A stretch of DNA of 64,000 bases, from assembly GCA_900471515.1 (NCBI GenBank), contig UCFC01000010.1:186001-250000 (forward strand), read 5' to 3'. A program made the position numbers and the translations under genes. The stretch is from Hyphomicrobiales bacterium (GTDB lineage Bacteria; Pseudomonadota; Alphaproteobacteria; Rhizobiales; Rhizobiaceae). A model generated the notes under the pieces. That model did no database searches. It saw only the letters and a list, made by a program, of their open reading frames with translations, and was not told the DNA's origin. Shown piece after piece: positions 18,868-27,045 of the stretch (positions within the stretch are counted from its first letter, which is position 1; each line of letters opens with the position of its first letter).

Positions 18868-19199
18868 GAAAGCATATCTCTAACCACCGATCTGCGGGCG
18901 CACTTGCCAAAGAGCGCCCGTATTGCCCGCGATAGACACGGCGTAGAATTCCGCAGATAATCCCGAGCGCCTCCGGGGAGAACATAACAACGTTGCGAAA
19001 TCCCCATCATGAATCTGTCCCGAAGGGGTCACCCTACAAAGCTTTCCAAATACAGTCAAACGCGACGGCTGCTGTCACCAATATTACAGCAACGCGAGAG
19101 CAGCTTTACGGACATTTAAGCTCTTTCTGTTCAGATCGCTCATCGGCGCAGCATCATGATAATACTGCCATTTCCTAATCGGCTATCGGCAAATTGAAA
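18868..19199. other. intergenic stretch, nothing recognised
   Basis: About 330 bases between exoV copy 1 and the phosphatase gene. It should contain the phosphatase promoter. No repeat, hairpin with a U-tract or small gene was recognised. Confidence 0.4.
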
Positions 19200-20000
19200 A
19201 TGGCAGCAGGTCATCCATCTAGAATTTTTCAGCGAATTTTCAGCCGAAAGGCTAGGAGCTCCCGCAAGAGCAACTTGCGGCAGCGTCGTCGATTATCGCT
19301 TCCTCTCGATGAATATTCCGCAATCTATGCAGTCGGTGATGTTCACGGGTGCTATGAAGAACTTCTGGCGGCAGTGAACAAGATACGCATCGATGCCGCG
19401 AGCTATACCAAAGCCCTTGTCGTCTTCTTGGGTGACTACGTCGATCGAGGACCGCGATCACGCGAGGTTATCGATTACCTGGCAAACGACGGCGACGACA
19501 AGATCCATCAAATTGCCCTGTGTGGCAATCATGACGCCGCATTTGCACGGCTGCTCGATGATCCGCACTGTGCCGAGGAATGGCTACGATTTGCGGGACA
19601 AGAAACTCTTCTATCCTACGGCATTGATGTAAGATATATTTTCGAACACGGCGGTGTAAAAGCTTTGCACGCTGCCCTGAAGCAACAGGTGCCGACGCAC
19701 CATGCGGAATTTCTACGGCAACTTCCGACGATGCTTGAAGTTGGTGATCTGGTATTCGTCCATGCGGGCGTCAGGCCCGGCATACCCCTACAAAGTCAGA
19801 GCGATCAGGATCTCCTGTGGATCCGAACGCCGTTCCTCGACGAGGGTCCGCAACTTCCTGTTATTGTTATTCATGGCCATACGCCCGTGGGGAAACCTTT
19901 CTTTGGAAATGGTCGCATAGGCATCGACACCGCCGCTTTCGCAACTGGCAATCTTACAGTTTTGAAGATTGCCGGCAAATCGGCACAAATTCTAACCTGA
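19200..20000 (+). CDS. PPP-type metallophosphoesterase (Ser/Thr or Tyr phosphatase-like)
   Basis: 266 residues from ATG 19200 (TTG 19194 is also in frame). A basic 30-residue N terminus precedes the phosphoprotein phosphatase motifs in order: GDVHG (46-50), GDYVDRG (78-84), GNHD (109-112), then VFVHAGVRPG and VIHGHTPVG. All metal ligands are present, so the enzyme should be active with two metals. Relatives include bacterial PPPs and ApaH-like enzymes. Its place beside EPS genes suggests it removes phosphate from an EPS protein. It converges with the next gene, overlapping nine bases. Confidence 0.82.
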   Translation: MAAGHPSRIFQRIFSRKARSSRKSNLRQRRRLSLPLDEYSAIYAVGDVHGCYEELLAAVNKIRIDAASYTKALVVFLGDYVDRGPRSREVIDYLANDGDDKIHQIALCGNHDAAFARLLDDPHCAEEWLRFAGQETLLSYGIDVRYIFEHGGVKALHAALKQQVPTHHAEFLRQLPTMLEVGDLVFVHAGVRPGIPLQSQSDQDLLWIRTPFLDEGPQLPVIVIHGHTPVGKPFFGNGRIGIDTAAFATGNLTVLKIAGKSAQILT

Positions 20001-20747
20001 TGGCTGGCTATTCTCATTGTGGGCATAGCGCTCGCCCAGCTTCTTGATATCCAGGCCCTCCCAGCTAAAACTCTTCTTGCGATCTTCCACCATATCGCGA
20101 GTGGCCTCGAGAAGATATGGAAGGAGCGCATCGCTGACGATTGGAAGAGCCGCTGCAATTTTCTTCGGATCGCCACTCGTGAAGAGAGTTTTCAGGTCTT
20201 TCCTGAGATCGCGTGACGCCTCTTTGAGTGTGGCTGCGCTCAAATGGTTCCAGAAATAGAGCCGCGCAATAAGCGAGAATTGATCGGCCGGTGCCAGCCT
20301 CACTGAAATGGACATTAAGCGCGCTATATCGGTCGGCTCTTCTGCCTGAACAGCGCGGGTCATAGCGAGTCTAAGCCAAAAATTGCTATTGCTCGGCATA
20401 CAGGAAATAGCGTGTCGGAAATATTTCTCGTTGAAGGCTAGGGCTTTCGACCACGCAGCATAATCTGCAATCTCATCGCCTTCATCAAAATGACGTAGGG
20501 CAATCGTCGCCCCAGCCATTAATATATCCGATCGGCAGAAACCCTCATCGACGATCGCACCTGTGTCAGCAAGAATTTTCGATAGATTGATTTTGCTGGC
20601 TTGATCCGTCTTTTCAAGACGCTCGGCGATGACAAACACATTCGCAAATCGCGCAGATTGGGCAATCTCTGAATATGCGAGTGAGAAAAGAAGTGCCGCC
20701 ACGACCAGGAAAAATATCCGCTCACCCAAAACTAATGCTTTCCGCAT
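19992..20747 (-). CDS. membrane-anchored helical protein of unknown function
   Basis: 251 residues. One N-terminal membrane helix (about 9-26, IFFLVVAALLFSLAY) is followed by a helical periplasmic part with TPR-like spacing (WSKALAFNEKYFRHAISCMP, FWLRLAMTRAVQAEE, LIARLYFWNHLSAATLKEA). No enzyme motif. The weak SD makes the start uncertain. It is read in the same direction as the secreted protein and OPX genes at 20865-22833, so it may be a partner in polymer export. Family not recognised. Confidence 0.6.
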   Translation of the reverse strand: MRKALVLGERIFFLVVAALLFSLAYSEIAQSARFANVFVIAERLEKTDQASKINLSKILADTGAIVDEGFCRSDILMAGATIALRHFDEGDEIADYAAWSKALAFNEKYFRHAISCMPSNSNFWLRLAMTRAVQAEEPTDIARLMSISVRLAPADQFSLIARLYFWNHLSAATLKEASRDLRKDLKTLFTSGDPKKIAAALPIVSDALLPYLLEATRDMVEDRKKSFSWEGLDIKKLGERYAHNENSQPSG

Positions 20748-20864
20748 GGATATTTTTCAAAATAAACGTTGATGGGGATTGGCTTTCCAGAGGTGTATTA
20801 CCTAAAGGTCAGCCGCCCTTTGGCGAGCGGCTGTCATCAATCAAATCAAAAAATGAATGGAGCC

Positions 20865-21527
20865 TTAGATACCCGTGCGGCTAACCTGCTCTACGATTTC
20901 GGTCGTGAAGTTTCCGCCGCCTGCTCGACCGACTCGAAGCAAGTTGCCGGTATCGGTGGCCGTTCCGTTGATGCCTGTTCCCGTTCCGCCTTCCCCGCCG
21001 CCGGTAATTGTAGCAGGCGAATTGGAGGTAATACCCGAAGCCTGACTCGCAGCACCACCGGGTCCAAGCGCGGCCACAGCAGTCTGACCTCCGAGCGCTT
21101 GAAGGAATGCAGTCTGCACACCGGCCAATGCGGGATTCGTCACGAGCGCCTCTGCAAGCGCCTTGGCAATCGCATCTGCGAGATCGGGGTGAGCCGCCCG
21201 GCATACATTTGCTGCGCGCCCAAGACCAGCACCGATCGCCGCTTTCTGCGACACAGTTGTCGCATCGCTAGCCCCGAGTTCCAGAATCTTCCCTGTAAGA
21301 TCCGTTTCAGTTGCCGCCAGCAAGCGGACCTGATCAATAATCTCACTCTCGGCCCGATTACCCCCGACAAGACTTGATGGAGAATTATTAAATTCAGCTA
21401 ATGTAGCGTCTGTTGCAGCACCACCATTTAACAAGCAGCTTCCAGCAAAAGACAGCGTTGCCGAGCAAAAAAGAGCGCCCGCCATAAAGAAAACTCTTGC
21501 GATCACTTTGGTCATATTGGTCGCCAT
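20865..21527 (-). CDS. secreted Ala/Gly-rich protein of unknown function
   Basis: 220 residues with a signal peptide (about 1-28, ending LSFAG). The mature part begins with SCLLNGG, then has an Ala-rich helical region (residues 90-150, with VCRAAHPDLADAIAKALAEA) and a Gly/Thr-rich low-complexity stretch (about 165-195, ITGGGEGGTGTG). Two mature cysteines could pair. It lies 97 bases after the OPX lipoprotein gene on the same strand, suggesting a role in export or at the outer membrane. Family not recognised. Confidence 0.68.
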   Translation of the reverse strand: MATNMTKVIARVFFMAGALFCSATLSFAGSCLLNGGAATDATLAEFNNSPSSLVGGNRAESEIIDQVRLLAATETDLTGKILELGASDATTVSQKAAIGAGLGRAANVCRAAHPDLADAIAKALAEALVTNPALAGVQTAFLQALGGQTAVAALGPGGAASQASGITSNSPATITGGGEGGTGTGINGTATDTGNLLRVGRAGGGNFTTEIVEQVSRTGI

Positions 21528-21624
21528 GATTAAATCACCGTTAAGGACATATTACCCGGAAATGCCTTTCAGGCAATCGGCTTCCGGGTAATAATCCCAA
21601 AAATGGAATATTATTGTTAATACA

Positions 21625-22833
21625 CTAGTTTCCAAGATCGTTGATCGAATTCTTAGTAGAATTCGCGTCGTCCGATACACCAGAGATAGTAGACGTAATC
21701 GAGTTCAGGATATCCAGGAACTTGACGAGCTCAACCGAGCTTGCATTCGAAATATACAGAACATCCTTGTCCGCCATCCGGAATTGCTGGATCGCAAATA
21801 GCGTCGCTGGATCCCGCATGTTAGCACGGAATATAACAGGAACCTGAGCGCCCTGGAAACGCGACACGTCGATGTTCAGCTTTTTGAGAATATTGCGATC
21901 GACCTGTCGGTATACAACCACCTCACGCGGATCAGCTCGATTGTCGAGGACGCCACCAGCCTTGGCGATAGCCTCACCAAGCGTAAGATTCGAGTCTTCA
22001 AACTCGATGCGCGCATTCAGCCCCGACGCCCCAAGAGCGATATATGTTCGGCGCTCGTGTTCTACCGAAATCGTATCGCCCGGCGCCACGAAAATATTCT
22101 CCGCCGGATTTTTCAGAAGTGTCTCATAGGCAACCGTGGCGATCTTGCCTCGGCGCTGAAGCGTGATGTTGGTTTCAATATTGGGAGTCGTCAGACCGCC
22201 GGCAGTGGAAATGACGTCAAGAACGCGATCACCTGCCGGCGTCACCGGAACCTTCTGCGGATCTTTCACGTCGCCGACAACAGCAACCTCGCTGGAGCGG
22301 CTTGTCGTCGTGGTCACAACGACCTGCGGCTCGATGGCGCGCGTTGCAAGCCTATCCTCAATATCCCGCTCCACCTCCTCCTTGAGGCGGCCCGCTGCCG
22401 GCACGCGCCCAGCATAAGGAACACTGATCGTCCCGGTCCGATCAATGGTCTGCTGAGGCAAGGTAATGTAGTTGCCAGGGCGGCTACCGGCGTCTGACGG
22501 AATGAAAAGACCACCGGACTGCGCTTCGAATATCGACACCTGAACCATATCACCATAGCCCAGCGGTATATCCGGCGCACCACCGCGCCCGCCTCCAAAG
22601 CCGGCCTGAAGCGTATTGGGCTTCACATCCTCAAAATACGGAAGAATAGCTTTGTTGAAATCAATCAGGACGTAATCGATTCCCACCTTACGTTCCGGCG
22701 TGGTGACTTTAATCAACGCCTTCTTGTCAAAATCAACATGATCGGGTCCCGATCGCGGTAAAGATGTGCAGCTAGATAGCGCGATCACGGTCGTAAAAAC
22801 GATGCCGCGACGGTACATGGCGGAAATGCGCAT
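21625..22833 (-). CDS. OPX outer-membrane polysaccharide export lipoprotein (Wza/PssN type)
   Basis: 402 residues from ATG 22833. Lipobox ALSSC puts the lipidated cysteine at about residue 22. GYGDMVQVSIFEAQ begins the Poly_export domain and TGTISVPYAGRV continues it. SLBB repeats follow (VAVVGDVKDPQKVPV with RVLDVISTAGGL, and NLTLGEAIAKAGGV). It forms the outer-membrane exit channel for capsule or EPS. It resembles R. leguminosarum PssN more than ExoF, which lacks such a lipobox as far as I recall. Paired with the polymerase at 23076. Confidence 0.87.
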   Translation of the reverse strand: MRISAMYRRGIVFTTVIALSSCTSLPRSGPDHVDFDKKALIKVTTPERKVGIDYVLIDFNKAILPYFEDVKPNTLQAGFGGGRGGAPDIPLGYGDMVQVSIFEAQSGGLFIPSDAGSRPGNYITLPQQTIDRTGTISVPYAGRVPAAGRLKEEVERDIEDRLATRAIEPQVVVTTTTSRSSEVAVVGDVKDPQKVPVTPAGDRVLDVISTAGGLTTPNIETNITLQRRGKIATVAYETLLKNPAENIFVAPGDTISVEHERRTYIALGASGLNARIEFEDSNLTLGEAIAKAGGVLDNRADPREVVVYRQVDRNILKKLNIDVSRFQGAQVPVIFRANMRDPATLFAIQQFRMADKDVLYISNASSVELVKFLDILNSITSTISGVSDDANSTKNSINDLGN

Positions 22834-23075
22834 ATTCAACCCGTTCAAATGTCCCTAAATGTTCCATGCCCTTCGCAGTCGCAAAACACAAGTAGTATTT
22901 CCACGGACCTGGGCGATTACGGCCAACGCCTTGTTCTTGTTGCAGTGAAGCCACAGAAAGCGTTAACGGACGTGGTTAATATTCCGCCATTTTACACACC
23001 TCTAATACAACGACACCTTAACTATAGAGAACAATGTGGTTGAAATGCGAATCGAGCAACTGATCGAGTCATTGA

Positions 23076-24515
23076 TTATAGCTGAGATGCATTTTGTATA
23101 GTCATTTTCGACGGGTTGTGTTTCTTCTTCACCTGTCTCGTATCCCTTCCGTGACAGACTGAAATAGTAGCCGCCAAGAATGCCGCATATAACACCGCAA
23201 ATCCGGGAATCTGCAACGAGAAATCGACCAAAGCATGGATAGCGACAAGAACAGTGCCGGCGAAACCGACAAACGGAATCGGTCTCAGTCGTTTGCGCTG
23301 GCCGTAGCCATGCCAGAAAGATGTCCCGATCAAAAGAAGAAATGCAGCCAAAGTCAAAGGGAATACGATGCCCAGAGTGAGGAAGCCCTCGAGATATGAA
23401 TTGTGAGCACGATCGAAGATCCCAGCTATGCCGCATGATGGATCGCGGTAGGCCGAGAAGGCCGTCCGGAACGTACCGAAACCTGTCCCGTAAAGCCAAT
23501 GCTGCCCCACCGCTTTAACAATATCCGGCCACACGCAGAACCTGCCGTCGTCTAGCCCATTTACACTGGCCCGAAAGATTGCGCGGCTGGCCAAGAGATC
23601 GGCGATTCCGAGGATCAGCACAATTGCAATAATCACGCGGCTCCAACGCCTTGCAGCGCCCTCTCCCGGCCTCTCCCCGAACTCCCGGGAAGACCTCTGC
23701 GTTCGATGAAATGCGAGCATGGGAAAATAGACCAGGGACGCTGTTCCAAATGCAAAGATACCTCCCCGCGACTGCGTCAACATCAGGGATGTGAATGCTA
23801 CCACTGTAAGTGCGCAATAGACAGCCAAAGGAATTCCTCTCAGGCCATCCTCGGAACCCTGAGACGGCGACCGACCAAAATACTCCCGGCCGCTCTGCAC
23901 TGCGAACGTCATCAGCAGCAGGAGAACGACCCCTAAATAGGTGGCAGCCGTGTTGCGATTGACGAACACTGCCGTGAGGCTGTCGATATACGCGTCCTTT
24001 TCAACCGCAAGCAAACTATGAGGCGCGAGCAAGAACTGCAGTAGTCCGAAAAGAGAAACCAAACCACCACCGATTGCGAGAACACGCAAAATGATCAATG
24101 AGCGCTCATCGGTGTCCGCAACGATCAGACCTGTCAGGAACGTCATGGCGGGCAGCGCCAGATAAAGCAGCGCGTTCAGCGTGTCCGAGGGTTCCAGCGA
24201 TATTCTGACATCGGCCAGCCCAGCCAGATCGTAAGCGTCCTTCCAGATGGATCCTTCCGGGAGCGCAATCGGGGAACTGCCATAGGATTGAAGAAGGATC
24301 CATGCACATAAGATAAGAAAAATGATTAGGGCACCGGAGAACACATGCCCGCCACGCTTCGGCTTGCCGAAGATCAGCATAGCAAGAAAAGCAAGAACAA
24401 ACATAATGGCGCAAATGCCGGTAAAGGCAACGGTCTGCACAAGACCGTAAGGTATCGCGGCCGCAATTACGACACCCCCGTATAGATACGCAAAGCCTTT
24501 AGCGAGTTTGTCCAT
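23076..24515 (-). CDS. O-antigen polymerase/ligase family membrane protein (Wzy type)
   Basis: 479 residues with AAGGA upstream of the ATG and ten or more membrane helices. The Wzy_C-type region has LTQSRGG, WLYGTGFGTFRTAF and DRAHNSYLEGFLTLG, where the periplasmic loop carries the conserved arginine and H-N-x-x-L-E segment. Polymerises or ligates lipid-linked repeat units. It is the second such enzyme in the window besides the ExoQ-like one at 41458-42762. Divergent from the BTLCP gene. Confidence 0.85.
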   Translation of the reverse strand: MDKLAKGFAYLYGGVVIAAAIPYGLVQTVAFTGICAIMFVLAFLAMLIFGKPKRGGHVFSGALIIFLILCAWILLQSYGSSPIALPEGSIWKDAYDLAGLADVRISLEPSDTLNALLYLALPAMTFLTGLIVADTDERSLIILRVLAIGGGLVSLFGLLQFLLAPHSLLAVEKDAYIDSLTAVFVNRNTAATYLGVVLLLLMTFAVQSGREYFGRSPSQGSEDGLRGIPLAVYCALTVVAFTSLMLTQSRGGIFAFGTASLVYFPMLAFHRTQRSSREFGERPGEGAARRWSRVIIAIVLILGIADLLASRAIFRASVNGLDDGRFCVWPDIVKAVGQHWLYGTGFGTFRTAFSAYRDPSCGIAGIFDRAHNSYLEGFLTLGIVFPLTLAAFLLLIGTSFWHGYGQRKRLRPIPFVGFAGTVLVAIHALVDFSLQIPGFAVLYAAFLAATISVCHGRDTRQVKKKHNPSKMTIQNASQL

Positions 24516-24833
24516 CGATGTCCTTGACAGCCTCTCCGCACGAATTCTGTGGGGCGGCAGGTTTTCTGAGGGAAGCCGGCGGATTTATCAAGCCCTAGCT
24601 CTACACAATGCGAATTCGATTAGTTGTATCTTGGATACAGGTAGAAAAATTCGGTGGAAGTGCCGTTTCGTTAAAATCTTCCGTAACCGCTTAAGCGGAT
24701 CTCGATCTTCCGTCCTTATGGTCCTCGCAACGCAACAAACGAAGCGTTTTTGCTATTCCTTCGGCAAGCCACCAGTTTCGTGGTCGCTCCGATGGGAATG
24801 CCGCAAGAACACTCAGAAGACCGGGATGTGACG
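24516..24833. other. divergent intergenic region, polymerase / BTLCP
   Basis: About 318 bases that must hold promoters in both directions. An in-frame open region upstream of 24834 lacks a better start. No operator or repeat was recognised. Confidence 0.4.
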
Positions 24834-25430
24834 ATGCTAAAGAATGGGCTTATTGCTGTTGCTATCTTCTCGCTGCTGGGCGCTAACTGTGCGTTTGCCG
24901 CAGGTCCAGCCGGCATGGCACGCGGCCTCCAAAAGGCACCGGCCTACAGCTACATCTCGGAGAAGCGCCGCGCGATGGCACCGTTTGCTCATATAATGTT
25001 CTGCGCAAAAAACCCCAATGAATGCGAGGCCCGCAATGGCGCGTCAACAATCATCCTTACAGCTCTTGCTGACAAACAGCTCCACTCGGTCAACAACATT
25101 GTCAATCGCAGCATCATTCCAGTCAACGATGCGTCAGACTCTCCCGCCGACGATATCTGGCAGGTCAATGTTAGCTCAGGTGACTGCGAGGATTTCGCAC
25201 TGACAAAACGAGATCACCTGATTGCAATGGGCTGGTCGCCTAAAGCATTGCGCATCGCGATTACCAAAACGGCGGAAGGAGAAGGCCATGCAGTCCTGGT
25301 GGTGAGGACCGATCGCGGCGACTTGGTGCTCGACAACCGAACCAATACGATAAAGCCATGGAGGAATGCGGGTCTGAGATGGCTGAAGATTCAGTCCGGT
25401 GACAACCCTCGTGAATGGTTCGAGCTCTAG
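24834..25430 (+). CDS. bacterial transglutaminase-like cysteine peptidase (BTLCP)
   Basis: 198 residues from ATG 24834. Signal peptide about 1-23. The papain-like triad is visible: Cys118 in SSGDCEDFAL, His152 in GEGHAVLVV and Asp167 in LVLDNRTN. This is the family of LapG, the periplasmic protease that releases RTX adhesins, and of many small rhizobial proteins of unknown substrate. The RTX gene and type I secretion genes follow about 1 kb downstream on the same strand, so a processing role for a secreted protein is possible but unproven. Confidence 0.85.
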   Translation: MLKNGLIAVAIFSLLGANCAFAAGPAGMARGLQKAPAYSYISEKRRAMAPFAHIMFCAKNPNECEARNGASTIILTALADKQLHSVNNIVNRSIIPVNDASDSPADDIWQVNVSSGDCEDFALTKRDHLIAMGWSPKALRIAITKTAEGEGHAVLVVRTDRGDLVLDNRTNTIKPWRNAGLRWLKIQSGDNPREWFEL

Positions 25431-26404
25431 CATCATCTGCGCGAGCTAGCTCCTGTTGACAGAATGGATTCCTGGATCAGTTGAACCGTGATTCAAGTCT
25501 GCTTTTAAGAAGCAGCAATGGCGTGAGGCGACTTACATGACGAGGAATGGCGGGCGGTGAGCCAGTGTGGCCGGCAGAGCGTCGCTGAAGGCTCGGTTGT
25601 CATATGGCAATCGCCGCTTTTCGATGACAGGCCCCATACCCCGCGTGCCGTTCGTGACAACCCGCTAGTTTCCTTCGAAGTGCTCCTTCCACTGGCCATC
25701 GCAGAAATCTGGCTGCCGCATCTCGCGGAACGCCTTTGGCTCACTCCTGGCTTCGGGACGGCAAAGCCTTCCATCCACTAATGAAATCAATGAGCTTGGC
25801 TCATGTGATTTGATTTACTTTAACACCCGCCTCTTGCATCCGCGGTCATGATCGATCCGATAGTTACACTATCGTCGCCATCTCAGTTGCGTTGGTGTTG
25901 ATCGACGAATCCAGCCCGCCGAAGAAGAGCGATCATCTGTTGGGATCGCGCATTAATACACGTCGACACCCGACAAGCGGGCCAATAGCCAGACACCAGG
26001 GCGTCGCGCGAGGGCTCCACTTTAAGCCACAGAATGCGTCGATTTCTACCAAAGCTTGTCTGCGCCAATTTGCCACGCCAACTCGGTGAGCACAGAATTG
26101 GCAGCATCGCAGCATTTATAAGTCACCGTATAGTTGTTTTTTCTCCTCGTGCAACGCGCCTTGTCGTCCATGGCGTCTTCCCCGAGAAACAACCCGATCG
26201 GCAAATGCAAGAGCCAAGGTTTTCATTTAAAGACACAACACCACACAGCCGGCAGATACATCGGATTTTTCGCTTTTACCTTAACGGGAAGAGCATAGAA
26301 ATGGACGCATCGGGGGTATTGACTATGAATATAGCGACCAATACGTTCAGGGCCGCCGTAATAAATCCTTAACCATGACGGCGACAGTAACAAAGGAGCG
26401 TTTG
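25431..26404. other. 974-base region with no intact gene; possible transposase relics
   Basis: Between BTLCP and the RTX gene. Several short frames exist on both strands without good starts. The first part resembles a decayed IS5-type transposase N terminus (see the 25510-25650 entry). The last 200 bases should carry the RTX promoter. Nothing else is recognised. Confidence 0.4.
25510..25650 (+). pseudogene. possible decayed IS5-type transposase N terminus
   Basis: Read in two frames with a stop and a frameshift, the DNA gives DLHDEEWRAV and then ARLSYGNRRF. These fit the DEEW... start and the RPSYDNRRF segment of small IS5-family transposases. Short and degenerate, so weak evidence. Confidence 0.3.
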
Positions 26405-26839
26405 ATGGCAACTTCTGGTAACGACAGCATTTACGGCACGATCGGCACGGATCATATCGACGGCGGCGCTGGCAACGACCTCATCATGGGCGGCAAGGGC
26501 GTAGATTATCTCTATGGCGGCGCTGGCAATGATACTTTCGCGTTCGGCAAGAACGACTTCGATGCCGGCCTCGGCACCAAGGCTCAGGACTTCATTTGGG
26601 ACTTTCAGGGGGCCGGCGCATGGTCTTCCACGAACAACGACTTCCTGCGCTTCACCGGCTTCGGTGCTGGTTCGACCTTCGCCAAGGACGATGCATTGAG
26701 TGCGCAGAGCCAGGCCCATAACCCGGGCGTCGATGTTTACGTCATTCACGACACAGCGACGAACACTGATTACTACCTCCAGATCAAATCGGCCAACGGT
26801 CACACGATCGGTGCTGGCGACTACGGCTTCTACGCCTAA
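26405..26839 (+). CDS. minimal RTX (hemolysin-type calcium-binding) protein
   Basis: 144 residues from ATG 26405, with AAGGAG six to seven bases upstream. It opens directly with GGxGxDxxx nonapeptides (about residues 4-50: SGNDSIYGT, GGAGNDLIMGG, GGAGNDTFAFG) that fold into a calcium-binding beta-roll. A C-terminal part ending HTIGAGDYGFYA is typical of type I secretion signals. There is no catalytic or adhesin domain. It is followed by the T1SS genes, which probably export it. Could be a capsule-binding or matrix protein. Confidence 0.85.
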   Translation: MATSGNDSIYGTIGTDHIDGGAGNDLIMGGKGVDYLYGGAGNDTFAFGKNDFDAGLGTKAQDFIWDFQGAGAWSSTNNDFLRFTGFGAGSTFAKDDALSAQSQAHNPGVDVYVIHDTATNTDYYLQIKSANGHTIGAGDYGFYA

Positions 26840-26872
26840 TCGTAAGCACACGCTCCCTGAGCGAAGCACCGA

Positions 26873-26898
26873 GAAACAGCTCCATCCGGAGCTGTTTC
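26873..26898 (+). terminator. strong hairpin between RTX gene and T1SS genes
   Basis: GAAACAGCTCC (26873-26883) and GGAGCTGTTTC (26888-26898) form a perfect 11-bp stem with an ATCC loop, 33 bases after the RTX stop. The U-rich part lies in the 3' arm and no long U-run follows, so it may act as an attenuator or RNA-stabilising end that favours the RTX message. Confidence 0.55.
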
Positions 26899-27045
26899 CG
26901 GCGTTCTATGCTAGCAAATTCTTCACCAGAAGAAATGGCTAGAAAAGTCACCACGCCTAGTATTATATTATTTAGCCCTAACGGCCACTCTATAGACTAC
27001 TTGTAGCGCGTAACGAAATTTTCCCAAGGGTCCGAGAGGTGGAGT

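Noticed and set aside
18868-19199. hope for a small RNA or riboswitch between exoV and the phosphatase gene
   Set aside because: No conserved aptamer-like pairing or terminator with U-run was visible.
22940-22995. CtrA-like TTAA spacing in the OPX/polymerase gap
   Set aside because: The half-sites are nine bases apart instead of seven, so the match is poor.
25883-26107. 74-codon minus-strand frame between BTLCP and RTX genes
   Set aside because: No start signal or recognised domain; sits in probable relic DNA.
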